Notes: generated by a model not told the origin, from the letters alone. A DNA stretch of 10,959 nucleotides from Candidatus Thalassarchaeaceae archaeon (GCA_030747475.1 JASLKO010000022.1:1-10959); one strand, 5' to 3'; counted from the first letter of the stretch, positions 1-7,094 are shown. Made by a program: numbers and translations.

Positions 1-569
1 AACCAAGAATCAACCCGATCATCTTCAGTGGCAAATGTGGCTTCTTCACGGGCGAATGCGCGAATTCCAATTTGCAAAATCTTGCCAACCCCTAAATCCA
101 GTGAACGACGTGCTGCGCAAGCATGACTATCAGGTTCTCCATCCAATTCATCACGTAAATCAGCGTGTGCATCGATTTGGACAATCGTCAATGAACCGAG
201 GTCTGTTTTCTTAGCAATGGCTTGCATGATGGCTGGTAGCATGCCATGCTCGCCTCCAAGAATAACCGGGAAACTCGGACTATATTGATCAACATAATTT
301 TCAATTCCCAACAATTGTTCTTGCAAACTTCCACCTTCACCATCCCATGGTTCAGCGGTGTGAAATGTGAATCCACAGGGGAGATCTTTGGGAAGAAGTG
401 GATCATACAATTCGACTTGAGCAGAAGCTTGTATGGTTGCCTTTGGACCCTCACATGTACCTTGACCATACGAGGTCGTCAACTCATAGGGGACGGATAG
501 AATCGCAATATCTGCTTGTCCATCTCGCTCGGGCAATCCGAGAAATGTCCCCTCTACGAACTCGGTCAC
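1..569 (-). CDS. speB: Agmatinase / ureohydrolase family enzyme, 3' end cut by window edge
   Basis: Ureohydrolases of this type hydrolyse a guanidino group; agmatinase converts agmatine to putrescine and urea in the cytoplasm using a two-Mn centre. The 189 visible residues contain the family's metal-binding sequences: GGEH with His108, then DAHAD with Asp133, His135 and Asp137, followed by a DSHACA segment where substrate-side residues lie. The N-terminal FLGLP and the SVPYE..TSYGQGT region also fit. Family members are about 290-300 residues, so roughly the last third, including the second metal-binding Asp pair, lies beyond position 1. No ATG is available: the frame opens after a stop near 627. 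I chose GTG at 569 because a TATA-like GATTAAAC sits about 27 bases upstream, as expected for a leaderless archaeal mRNA; TTG at 590 is the alternative. The family is secure. Substrate (agmatine versus another guanidino compound) is inferred from overall resemblance. Confidence 0.88.
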   Translation of the reverse strand, partial: MTEFVEGTFLGLPERDGQADIAILSVPYELTTSYGQGTCEGPKATIQASAQVELYDPLLPKDLPCGFTFHTAEPWDGEGGSLQEQLLGIENYVDQYSPSFPVILGGEHGMLPAIMQAIAKKTDLGSLTIVQIDAHADLRDELDGEPDSHACAARRSLDLGVGKILQIGIRAFAREEATFATEDDRVDSW

Positions 570-591
570 ATTCTGGACGCGTTGAATCAAC

Positions 592-600
592 CGTTTAATC
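592..600 (-). promoter_or_regulatory. TATA-like box for the agmatinase gene
   Basis: On the minus strand GATTAAAC lies about 25-30 bases before the GTG at 569, the normal distance between an archaeal TATA box and the transcription start. It supports a leaderless start at the GTG. It was identified by eye, and the match to the consensus is only fair. Confidence 0.35.
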
Positions 601-621
601 GTGACGAAACGGCAGGATGTA

Positions 622-636
622 CGTCCCTATGGGACG
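622..636. promoter_or_regulatory. 15-bp perfect palindrome, possible operator
   Basis: CGTCCC-TAT-GGGACG is a perfect inverted repeat with 6-base arms and a TAT spacer. It lies in the 150-base spacer between the divergent agmatinase gene and the small gene at 720, centred at 629. That is about 60 bases upstream of the agmatinase GTG and about 90 upstream of the plus-strand gene. It shares the core CCTATGG and the CG ends with the palindrome at 1895-1911, which is also in a divergent spacer. A regulator-binding role is inferred from shape and position only. Confidence 0.4.
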
Positions 637-672
637 AAAACCGCCAACCGTTGAAATAGGTCAGCCTACTCC

Positions 673-680
673 CCTATATC
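673..680 (+). promoter_or_regulatory. TATA-like box for the small gene at 720
   Basis: CCTATATC is the only good TATA-like element upstream of the gene at 720. A start site about 25 bases downstream would fall near 702-706, giving a short leader that just includes the Shine-Dalgarno GGGGGTGA at 708-715. Confidence 0.4.
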
Positions 681-719
681 ATCCGGCGAGGCAAGAACTC
701 GCGGCTTGGGGGTGAATGA

Positions 720-1118
720 ATGGGTATGAGTCTAGCATCTTTGACATCTGCAATCCAGACTCACATCGATCCAGATATGGAGACGATGACCGCTGAAGGA
801 ATGGCAGAGCATGCCCTTGGGTTCTTCGGTTTTTATGATCGGATAATCGATAATGCGCTTGAGCCAACAGATCGAAACTTGTTCTACATGTTCCAAGATT
901 ATGACCTTTTGACCACCGAATCAGAGGAAACAACACTCTGGGATGGCCGTGAATGGCGAATCCATTATTGGAAATTCAAGCCTGAAGCCTTGAATGCACT
1001 CGCAAAACCAAAGAAGAAAATAACCACTGATGATCCCTATGCGGGAGTTTACGATGATGTTCCAGATGGGCTTTGGCGAACTCTATCAGATGATGATTAC
1101 GAAGAACCTCTCTTCTGA
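720..1118 (+). CDS. Small conserved archaeal protein, DUF6015-like
   Basis: This is a 132-residue soluble protein of unknown function with no signal peptide or membrane segment. Residues 25-85 hold the most characteristic stretch: FFGFYDRIIDNALEP, then DRNLFYMFQ, LLTTESEETTLWDG and REWRIHYWK. I associate this pattern with DUF6015, an uncharacterised family of Thermoplasmatota and other Euryarchaeota; the assignment is from memory. The predicted fold is helical followed by a short beta hairpin, which could be a winged-helix-like domain, but no DNA-binding residues can be pointed to. The C-terminal 35 residues are acidic and probably flexible. The GGGGGTGA Shine-Dalgarno at 708-715 lies 4 bases from ATG 720 and 10 from ATG 726, so either start is possible and the protein may begin MSLASLT. 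It is divergent from the agmatinase gene and convergent with the tRNA, whose 3' end lies one base after the stop. Confidence 0.75.
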   Translation: MGMSLASLTSAIQTHIDPDMETMTAEGMAEHALGFFGFYDRIIDNALEPTDRNLFYMFQDYDLLTTESEETTLWDGREWRIHYWKFKPEALNALAKPKKKITTDDPYAGVYDDVPDGLWRTLSDDDYEEPLF

Positions 1119-1119
1119 G

Positions 1120-1191
1120 TGCACACGCCGGGATTTGAACCCGGGTGGCATGGTTGGGAACCATACATCATAACCGCTAGATCACGTGTGC
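1120..1191 (-). tRNA. tRNA-Gly (anticodon CCC)
   Basis: The minus strand folds into a complete 72-nt cloverleaf. The acceptor stem GCACACG/CGTGTGC has seven perfect pairs with discriminator A. The D arm is ATCT...TGAT with GG in the loop and a T-T mismatch at the innermost pair. The anticodon stem TATGG/CCATG closes the loop TTCCCAA, giving anticodon CCC for glycine codon GGG. A four-base variable region and the T arm CCGGG-TTCAAAT-CCCGG complete it. No intron is visible, and the 3' CCA is not encoded, as is usual in many archaea. The 5' end directly follows the stop codon of the macro-domain gene, so the tRNA may be cut from a joint transcript. The 3' end lies one base from the stop of the convergent gene at 720-1118. 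Confidence 0.95.
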
Positions 1192-1872
1192 TTAGAAGCG
1201 GCGTTTTCGGTGTTGCCGCGTGACATCTACACCTGGAAATGTATCTTCAGACTCACGGTATACGGTTTTCAAATTCTTCACGAAATTTTCATCGTTGACA
1301 AGGAGAACAAAATCTCCGATACCAGGATCATCTTCACCATCGAGCCATCCGAGGAGGATTTCCATTGTCATTCGGGCACCTTCTCGATGTGGATACGCGT
1401 ATATTCCCATTGAAAGTGGAGGGCAAACCATGGTTTCAATCGGTGTCAATTCCGCAACTTGTTCAAACAATGCCTCATATGATTTGACAATCAGTTCTCG
1501 ACGCCCTTCATCTTGACTGGGTCGGCGACAATCTGGACCCACCACGTGAATCAAATGTTCTTGAGGCAAATCGAAGGCAGAAGTTGTTACTGCGGTTCCG
1601 ACAGGACATGGCTGTAGATTTTGTGCGCGTTGTACCTTGCCAATTTCAACACATTTCTCTCGAAGTTTTTCACCAGCTGCAGTGTGCATTTTGGCGTCCA
1701 ACCCTTCACGTCCCGCAAGGCGATTATTTGCACATGTTACGGCCACTTGAGCTTCATATCGAGTCAGGTCACCGGCAATCACTCGTAGCAACGAATGACG
1801 GCATTGCCTAGCGATGATGGCGTCGGTCATACATCTGGAGGGGGGGGCGGTGGGATTTATGTCCATCGCCAT
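1192..1872 (-). CDS. Macro-domain protein (ADP-ribose binding or hydrolysing)
   Basis: Macro domains bind ADP-ribose or its derivatives; many remove ADP-ribose from proteins or hydrolyse O-acetyl-ADP-ribose. Visible hallmarks in order are VIAGDLT (the GDIT motif), the TCANNRL segment in place of NAAN, an AGREGLDAKMHTAAG stretch corresponding to GGGGVDGAIHRAAG, PVGTAVTTSAFDL, LIHVVGPD, and SMGIYAYPHREGA. The glycine-rich loop is altered (AGREG for GGGG), so catalytic status is uncertain while binding is plausible. The open frame extends to 2004, but that extension overlaps the divergent gene and is Arg/His rich, so it is unlikely to be translated. Starts considered are ATG 1872 (226 residues), ATG 1866 with a weak AGGTTGG seven bases before it, and ATG 1830, which has a CATAAATC box 25-30 bases upstream and could be leaderless. 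A C8 tract lies between the first two starts and the third. The stop codon abuts the tRNA. Confidence 0.8.
   Translation of the reverse strand: MAMDINPTAPPSRCMTDAIIARQCRHSLLRVIAGDLTRYEAQVAVTCANNRLAGREGLDAKMHTAAGEKLREKCVEIGKVQRAQNLQPCPVGTAVTTSAFDLPQEHLIHVVGPDCRRPSQDEGRRELIVKSYEALFEQVAELTPIETMVCPPLSMGIYAYPHREGARMTMEILLGWLDGEDDPGIGDFVLLVNDENFVKNLKTVYRESEDTFPGVDVTRQHRKRRF
1840..1847. repeat. Eight-base G/C homopolymer in the macro gene 5' end
   Basis: The plus strand reads G8, which is C8 in the macro-gene reading direction, encoding part of TAPPS. It lies between candidate starts 1866/1872 and 1830. A one-base length change would shift the frame from the upstream starts but leave translation from 1830 intact. 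Confidence 0.8.
1853..1861. promoter_or_regulatory. TATA-like element in the 5' region of the macro gene
   Basis: The plus strand reads GATTTATG and the minus strand CATAAATC. Read leftward it is 25-30 bases before ATG 1830, compatible with a leaderless macro mRNA. Read rightward it would place a start near 1885 and give the giant gene a leader of about 48 bases containing both inverted repeats below. It lies inside the macro coding region if the longer start is used. Confidence 0.3.
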
Positions 1873-1894
1873 TCCAACCTGTTTTTTGTCGTTA

Positions 1895-1911
1895 CGGCAC
1901 CTATGGTGCCG
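1895..1911. promoter_or_regulatory. 17-bp perfect palindrome between divergent genes
   Basis: CGGCACC-TAT-GGTGCCG has seven-base perfect arms around TAT. Its centre (1903) is 29 bases from the GTG at 1932 and 31 bases from the ATG at 1872, almost exactly midway between the two divergent starts. Its core CCTATGG and CG ends match the palindrome at 622-636. It could be a shared operator or an mRNA hairpin; it is not followed by a T-run on either strand, so it is not a simple terminator. Confidence 0.5.
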
Positions 1912-1913
1912 GT

Positions 1914-1929
1914 TGTCGAGATGCCGACA
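1914..1929 (+). promoter_or_regulatory. Small inverted repeat directly before the GTG start
   Basis: TGTCG-AGATGC-CGACA has five-base arms and a six-base loop, ends two bases before GTG 1932, and follows the larger palindrome by two bases. No Shine-Dalgarno is present here. If transcribed, both hairpins would sit next to the start codon and could control initiation. Confidence 0.35.
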
Positions 1930-1931
1930 CG

Positions 1932-4900
1932 GTGAAAAGTTCCGTGTTCGGCTCACAATCTGTGCGCTCTCGTTTAGCCGTCGCTCTCGTTCTCCTTCTC
2001 GCACTACAGAGTTGGGCCGCAGTGTCGCTTCCAGAGGAAGCGAGAGCCCGCGCTAGCGCGTGGGAGGAGGCCCCATTTCGCGATGTTGCCGTACTGGAAC
2101 CATTTTCTCATCAAACATTTGCAGATTACAGCGATGTTGCCGTGGTGATTAACAATCAAAGTGAGGTCAGTCGAACAATTGGAACCGCATTTGCATTGGC
2201 TCGAAATATTCCTCCTGAGAGAGTTTTGCTGTTGACAAATGAAAGCACTCCAACCAATGAAATCATCAATTCCAATCAATTTACGACTTACTTTGCAAAT
2301 CCGATATCACAGATGATTATCGATCGAAACCTAACCGATTTGAATGTTCTAGTCACAACAAAGGGCATCCCACTCGGTGTCAATGGTGGCACCAATTCAC
2401 GAGCCTCTTTTGATTCTGAATTGGCCCTTATCGGTGGACCCTACGCTTCTGCAATCTTTGGTGATTGGTATGTGAATTCGAATTATGGAATGGCCGCAGG
2501 AAATGAAATGAAGGCCTTTGAACGAGATGAGCAGGGATACTATCTGGTCAGTCGACTAACCGGATATGATGTTGAGACCGCTTTGAATTTGATTTCCAAA
2601 ACCAACAACAGCTTTGGCCAACATGGACAGACCGTTCTTGACTTGGCCACCAATCGAAATGGTTCAGGATACAAATGGTGGAATGACCTGTTATACACAA
2701 CCAATGAAACACTGACGAATATGGGGTTCCCAGTCCATTTCAATCAAAATGGAACATATGTGACCAACATGGAAAACGTATCGATGTATGCTGCATGGGG
2801 AAGCAATGACGGATCTTGGGGTGACAATGAACTTTCAAATTCAGGTTATGATACATCAGATGGAAGTTGGGCAACAGGTGCACGATATTGGGATGGTATT
2901 GGCCCCTCACTTTCTGCTGGAGAACAGTGGTGGTGGGCGAGGCAAACCGAAACCAAGCGCAATGGAAATGCAGCTATGGAAGGCCGCCTTGAGGATGCAC
3001 CTTGTGGTGCCAATGATGCGGCGACTACCAATGGTTTACTCGCAGAATATTTCGACAACAACGGTGTATCATACAATGTTAGTACCATGGTCAATCTATC
3101 AGGGCGAACTCCTGACTTCGTTCGCCATGAACCGAATATTGACTGGCCATCCACTCAAAATGCATGGGCTGGCTTAGACAGTCGATTCCTTGAATATTGG
3201 AGTGCGAGGCATACAGGTATCATTCACATCCCAACCGCTGGCAATTGGACATTTTATCTGCGAAGCGATGATGGATCCAAATTGTGGATTGATGATGTCG
3301 AAATTGTAGACAATCAAGGCCATCATGGCATGCAAGAACGATCAGGCACAGTTTGGCTAGAATCTGGGGAGCATTCACTGCGAACAGAATTCTTTGAGCA
3401 TGGGGGTTATGCTGGATTGGAACTCAAGTGGGAGGGCCCAAGCATCTCAAAGCAAACGGTTCCGACCAATGTACTGACACGCGGTAGCAGTTTTCCAGTT
3501 CGCCAATCCGATTTGATTCACCATTGGGAATTTAACGAAAATAGCGGTGATGTCGCCAATGATTCAGTTGGCAATTCACACCTAAATTTCACGGGAACAA
3601 ATGGCAGCCAATGGCGCAATTGTGTCCTTGGCAATTGTGCATATTTCGATGGTATTGATGATGAAGCCAGAGTAGATGTCACCGATTCGGTCACCGATTT
3701 CACCGTCAGTCTATGGGTACAGGCCAATCATTCTGGTCAGTCACGACATGCATCAGCCATCGCAGTCAACGATGTTGCTGGAGATGATGATTCCTTCCAG
3801 ATTCAAACCAGTGGTGGGAATCCAGGAAATTGGGAACTGTATCACAACAATTCATACAGCTTTGGAACCGTCGATCCAACCGTTTGGCAACATCTTGTTG
3901 CTACATTTGAAAACGACAGTGTTACCCTTTACCTCGATGGAGTTGAAATTCTCAATCAAACTGTGCCCAATGGTACGGTCAACAGTATCGAGATTTACAA
4001 ATTCGGCGTTAATCGTGCAGGCAATACCCATTTTACGGGCGTTATTGATGAAGTCCAGATTTGGGATACAGCACTGACTGAGGATGAAGTAAAGGATGTA
4101 CACGATGAAATCGTTTGGATTTGTCCATCATTCAATTCTACAAATAATTCGGTTGCCTATGTTGAGCAAACTTTCGACATTGACCCTGAATTTGCAGGAC
4201 ACGCTTGGGTCCTCGATGGTTATTCCATGCGAGAAGGGTGGGTCGAAGGTGATTGGTGGTTGGAAGTTGAAGCATTCGATTCCAATGGTACATCTCTGTC
4301 GATGAATATGTCTGATGACAGGGCGTTTTCAGATGATTGGCAAAATCGACAACTTCGATTCAGGCCCAATGCATTCGCCTCACAATTTACGGTACGGCAG
4401 GTTGCAGAATTTTCAGATGGGACATACAATGGTTCAATTTTCTTTGATACATTGAAACTCTATCCGATTTTACCTCACTTTACCTGGTTAGATGGTAGTA
4501 TTGCTGAAACTGCTGTGAGTACTGGAGGTCGAACATTCGTCTTCAATTCGAGCTATGGGCAAAGTTTGGTTTCAGATCTCCTCGACGATGGAGTATCGGG
4601 GGTCAAAGGTTACGTCTACGAGCCCTACTTGGATGCCATATCCAACCCAGAAGAACTCCTTTCATGCTACGCCAATGGTTTCACGATGTTGGAATGTTAT
4701 GCAGCATCCAACACCCTCTTGTCTTGGATGGGCACCGTTGTTGGTGATCCCAAAATGGCAGCATATAGTGACAGATTGCATGATGTCAACGTATCGCAAG
4801 TACGCACGCCAGATCGACTTTCGGTTGGAGAAAATGGAACGGTTGAAGTGCTGTTGGAGAACCTTGCACCAGGTATTGGTAGTGGTTTCCTTGAGATTCG

Positions 4901-7094
4901 AGATCGACAAAACAATTTGTTATTGGCCAATGAGTCAATATCAATTCCTGGCGGAAATGATGCTGGAAGTCGCTTCATTGCCCAGGTGAATGTGACACCC
5001 GTTCGAACAGGTTTTGTCGAATTCATTGTGCGATGGATTCCAGAGAGTAATCATCCTGAGAGAATTTTGAGCAATAACCTTGCACTGCTTAACATCGACA
5101 TCAATGCCCCACCGGTTCTTGATGAATTGACTTGTTCAACCACCACCGCCACCCGTGGTGGTGTGGTCATTTGTAAAGCCGAAGTCACAGATGATTTTGG
5201 CATGTCCGGGGCCATTTTATCCTGGAGGTACAACAACTCAAATGACCCTGCATACAATTCTCTTACAGCGTCCCCTCAATCAAATGGAGATGTTTGGACC
5301 GCTGCTATTTCTTTGCCAATCGATGCTCCATTTGACAGTGTAGATTTGCATTGGGTCCTGTATGATGAACAGAACCTCACCATCGAAGCCTCTTGGGATG
5401 CAGCCTTCAACATCACAGATGCGAGTGCCACTTGGTATGGGGTACATGTCGAAGGTGCTGATCTCGCACCATGGTTGGGCATTGATCCTCCAGTTCATGG
5501 TGATTCAGGCTGGGTTCGCGGTCAGGAACACGCCATGACGGCTTGTGTAATTGATATTGATCACAATAACGACACAGAGATACCCACGATTCTAGTGGAT
5601 AATCTGCAACTGGCGATTCCGACACAATCTAGTTCAAGTGGAAGTCAAACATGTTACCAGACTTCTTGGACTCCAATTGCAGGGGGTACATTGGAACCCG
5701 TTTCAGTCACCCTTCAAGTGGATGGAGTTGAATGGTCAAATCGTAGCCTAACGCCCATTGATTTACCACCGACTGCAGAATTGGAGATTGATGACGGACA
5801 ATCCTATCTTGATGGTGCGCAAAATCATGTACAGGTACAAATCATTGACGAAGACGATCCCGACGCGAGCTATTCTATTGAGACAAGTATCGATTGGCCA
5901 GGGGCAGGGTTCCAAATGTTGGATGGGGATATTGTCACTGCTCCACCCAGTCTCGAATCAGGTGATGCGACTATTTCGACTCGAATCACAAGTGGGATAT
6001 GGGCTGATATGAATTGGTCTTGGACCAAACCAGTTTTCCTAACACCTCCTCAAATTTCGACACCCACATTGTGTGTGGATGACATGTTGATGGATACAGT
6101 ACATCGGGGTGCTGATGGCACGAATATTTGGGTTGGAGTATCTGGGAGCCGACCCATTCAGGATGCGATGATTCGATTGGGGCCTGATGATTCACCATCT
6201 AGCGGATTCAGTTCGATTTACTTTGAACAAGATGTTCCACCTACACCCTGTGTACCTGGAACCGGACAACATACCCAATACTATCGAATGGAACTCGACC
6301 CTGATTCTCTCTTGAATAGGCCATTGGGGGCTGTAGAATTGGTCGTGAACCTCAGGGATATCGATGGCATCTCAGGTTTATCTGAATCATTGTCCTTTGG
6401 CTTGGTCGGTTCTCAACCACATCTTGATTTCTCTGCGATGCCTACAAATTTAGTTTCAGGCAATCAGACAACATTGGTTGTCACAATCAGTGATTCCGAT
6501 GGAATGCGCAACATGGAATGTTCAATATTGTTGAAAGATGAAGATGAGATTACTTTGATTTCGCAGATTTATCGTCCTGATTCCCAAGGATTGTGGTCCA
6601 TCGATTGGACACCACCAGGTCGAACAGAGGCCAATCACACCCTCTATTTTGCATGTCTAGATGAGACATCATTGTCAGTTTCGGAATCAGTTCTCCTTCG
6701 CGCGCGCGAGGGAAACAGTACTGAAGAAGCTGGAGAAAACCCATCTCAACAATCGAATAATTCCACCCCATTCACACTGATTGTAGCCTTGATTGGAACA
6801 GTCCTAATCCTATTGATTGCAATGACGACTGTTTTGAAAGGACGAGGTGAAGATGATCATCTCGATGTTGATGATGAAATTCCAGATGAGGTATGGGCAC
6901 GCAGAGATGAAGATGCCTCCGATGAACAATTGGCTGAGATGGCAGGCATCGAAGTCAACAATTCAAAACAATGGAGTGATGAAGAATTACTGAACGTAGG
7001 CTGGACCCAAGCACAGATTGATGCCTATCGATTAGAACAGCAGGAAGAGGGCTTTTCGGACGAGATGATCGAACCAATTGAAGAGGAAGAATAA
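1932..7094 (+). CDS. Giant membrane-anchored surface protein with split TIGR03790-like core, PA14 and LamG modules
   Basis: A 1720-residue secreted protein. Residues 11-33 form a signal peptide (VRSRLAVALVLLLALQSWA). Residues 65-300 match the first part of the TIGR03790 family, a conserved domain of unknown function: VVINNQSEVSR, ALARNIPPERVLLL, LVTTKGIPLG, SFDSELALIGGPYAS and YLVSRLTG. Residues 850-945 match its end: WLDGSIAETAVS, GYVYEPYLD, then TLLSWMGTVVGDP. Between them are a PA14 domain (367-502; FYLRSDDGSKLWIDD, AGLELKWEGP), a LamG-like domain (528-727; VTLYLDGVEIL, GVIDEVQIWD) and another beta-rich stretch to 846. A CARDB-like region (950-1058) and several Ig-like modules with paired cysteines (for example Cys1068/Cys1081) follow. 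One transmembrane helix (about 1614-1635) precedes an acidic 85-residue tail holding WSDEELLNVGWTQ. About 40 N-x-S/T sequons suggest heavy glycosylation. GTG at 1932, 1944 or 1962 are possible starts. The role is probably in surface binding of polysaccharide or particles; no enzyme activity can be assigned. Confidence 0.85.
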   Translation: MKSSVFGSQSVRSRLAVALVLLLALQSWAAVSLPEEARARASAWEEAPFRDVAVLEPFSHQTFADYSDVAVVINNQSEVSRTIGTAFALARNIPPERVLLLTNESTPTNEIINSNQFTTYFANPISQMIIDRNLTDLNVLVTTKGIPLGVNGGTNSRASFDSELALIGGPYASAIFGDWYVNSNYGMAAGNEMKAFERDEQGYYLVSRLTGYDVETALNLISKTNNSFGQHGQTVLDLATNRNGSGYKWWNDLLYTTNETLTNMGFPVHFNQNGTYVTNMENVSMYAAWGSNDGSWGDNELSNSGYDTSDGSWATGARYWDGIGPSLSAGEQWWWARQTETKRNGNAAMEGRLEDAPCGANDAATTNGLLAEYFDNNGVSYNVSTMVNLSGRTPDFVRHEPNIDWPSTQNAWAGLDSRFLEYWSARHTGIIHIPTAGNWTFYLRSDDGSKLWIDDVEIVDNQGHHGMQERSGTVWLESGEHSLRTEFFEHGGYAGLELKWEGPSISKQTVPTNVLTRGSSFPVRQSDLIHHWEFNENSGDVANDSVGNSHLNFTGTNGSQWRNCVLGNCAYFDGIDDEARVDVTDSVTDFTVSLWVQANHSGQSRHASAIAVNDVAGDDDSFQIQTSGGNPGNWELYHNNSYSFGTVDPTVWQHLVATFENDSVTLYLDGVEILNQTVPNGTVNSIEIYKFGVNRAGNTHFTGVIDEVQIWDTALTEDEVKDVHDEIVWICPSFNSTNNSVAYVEQTFDIDPEFAGHAWVLDGYSMREGWVEGDWWLEVEAFDSNGTSLSMNMSDDRAFSDDWQNRQLRFRPNAFASQFTVRQVAEFSDGTYNGSIFFDTLKLYPILPHFTWLDGSIAETAVSTGGRTFVFNSSYGQSLVSDLLDDGVSGVKGYVYEPYLDAISNPEELLSCYANGFTMLECYAASNTLLSWMGTVVGDPKMAAYSDRLHDVNVSQVRTPDRLSVGENGTVEVLLENLAPGIGSGFLEIRDRQNNLLLANESISIPGGNDAGSRFIAQVNVTPVRTGFVEFIVRWIPESNHPERILSNNLALLNIDINAPPVLDELTCSTTTATRGGVVICKAEVTDDFGMSGAILSWRYNNSNDPAYNSLTASPQSNGDVWTAAISLPIDAPFDSVDLHWVLYDEQNLTIEASWDAAFNITDASATWYGVHVEGADLAPWLGIDPPVHGDSGWVRGQEHAMTACVIDIDHNNDTEIPTILVDNLQLAIPTQSSSSGSQTCYQTSWTPIAGGTLEPVSVTLQVDGVEWSNRSLTPIDLPPTAELEIDDGQSYLDGAQNHVQVQIIDEDDPDASYSIETSIDWPGAGFQMLDGDIVTAPPSLESGDATISTRITSGIWADMNWSWTKPVFLTPPQISTPTLCVDDMLMDTVHRGADGTNIWVGVSGSRPIQDAMIRLGPDDSPSSGFSSIYFEQDVPPTPCVPGTGQHTQYYRMELDPDSLLNRPLGAVELVVNLRDIDGISGLSESLSFGLVGSQPHLDFSAMPTNLVSGNQTTLVVTISDSDGMRNMECSILLKDEDEITLISQIYRPDSQGLWSIDWTPPGRTEANHTLYFACLDETSLSVSESVLLRAREGNSTEEAGENPSQQSNNSTPFTLIVALIGTVLILLIAMTTVLKGRGEDDHLDVDDEIPDEVWARRDEDASDEQLAEMAGIEVNNSKQWSDEELLNVGWTQAQIDAYRLEQQEEGFSDEMIEPIEEEE

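Noticed and set aside
188..598. Open frames on both strands over the agmatinase region
   Set aside because: They lack recognisable motifs and lie across the agmatinase gene in other frames; the true frame has no ATG and is therefore easy to miss.
1895..1929. Hairpins in the divergent spacer as terminators
   Set aside because: Neither strand has a T-run after the stems, and both neighbouring genes begin here instead of ending.
1873..2004. N-terminal extension of the macro-domain ORF
   Set aside because: It is open on the minus strand but Arg/His rich, overlaps the divergent giant gene's signal-peptide region and has no family resemblance.
5140..5161. Inverted repeat CCACCAC / GTGGTGG inside the giant gene
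   Set aside because: It is explained by consecutive Thr codons followed by Arg-Gly-Gly-Val codons in a beta module; nothing suggests a regulatory role.
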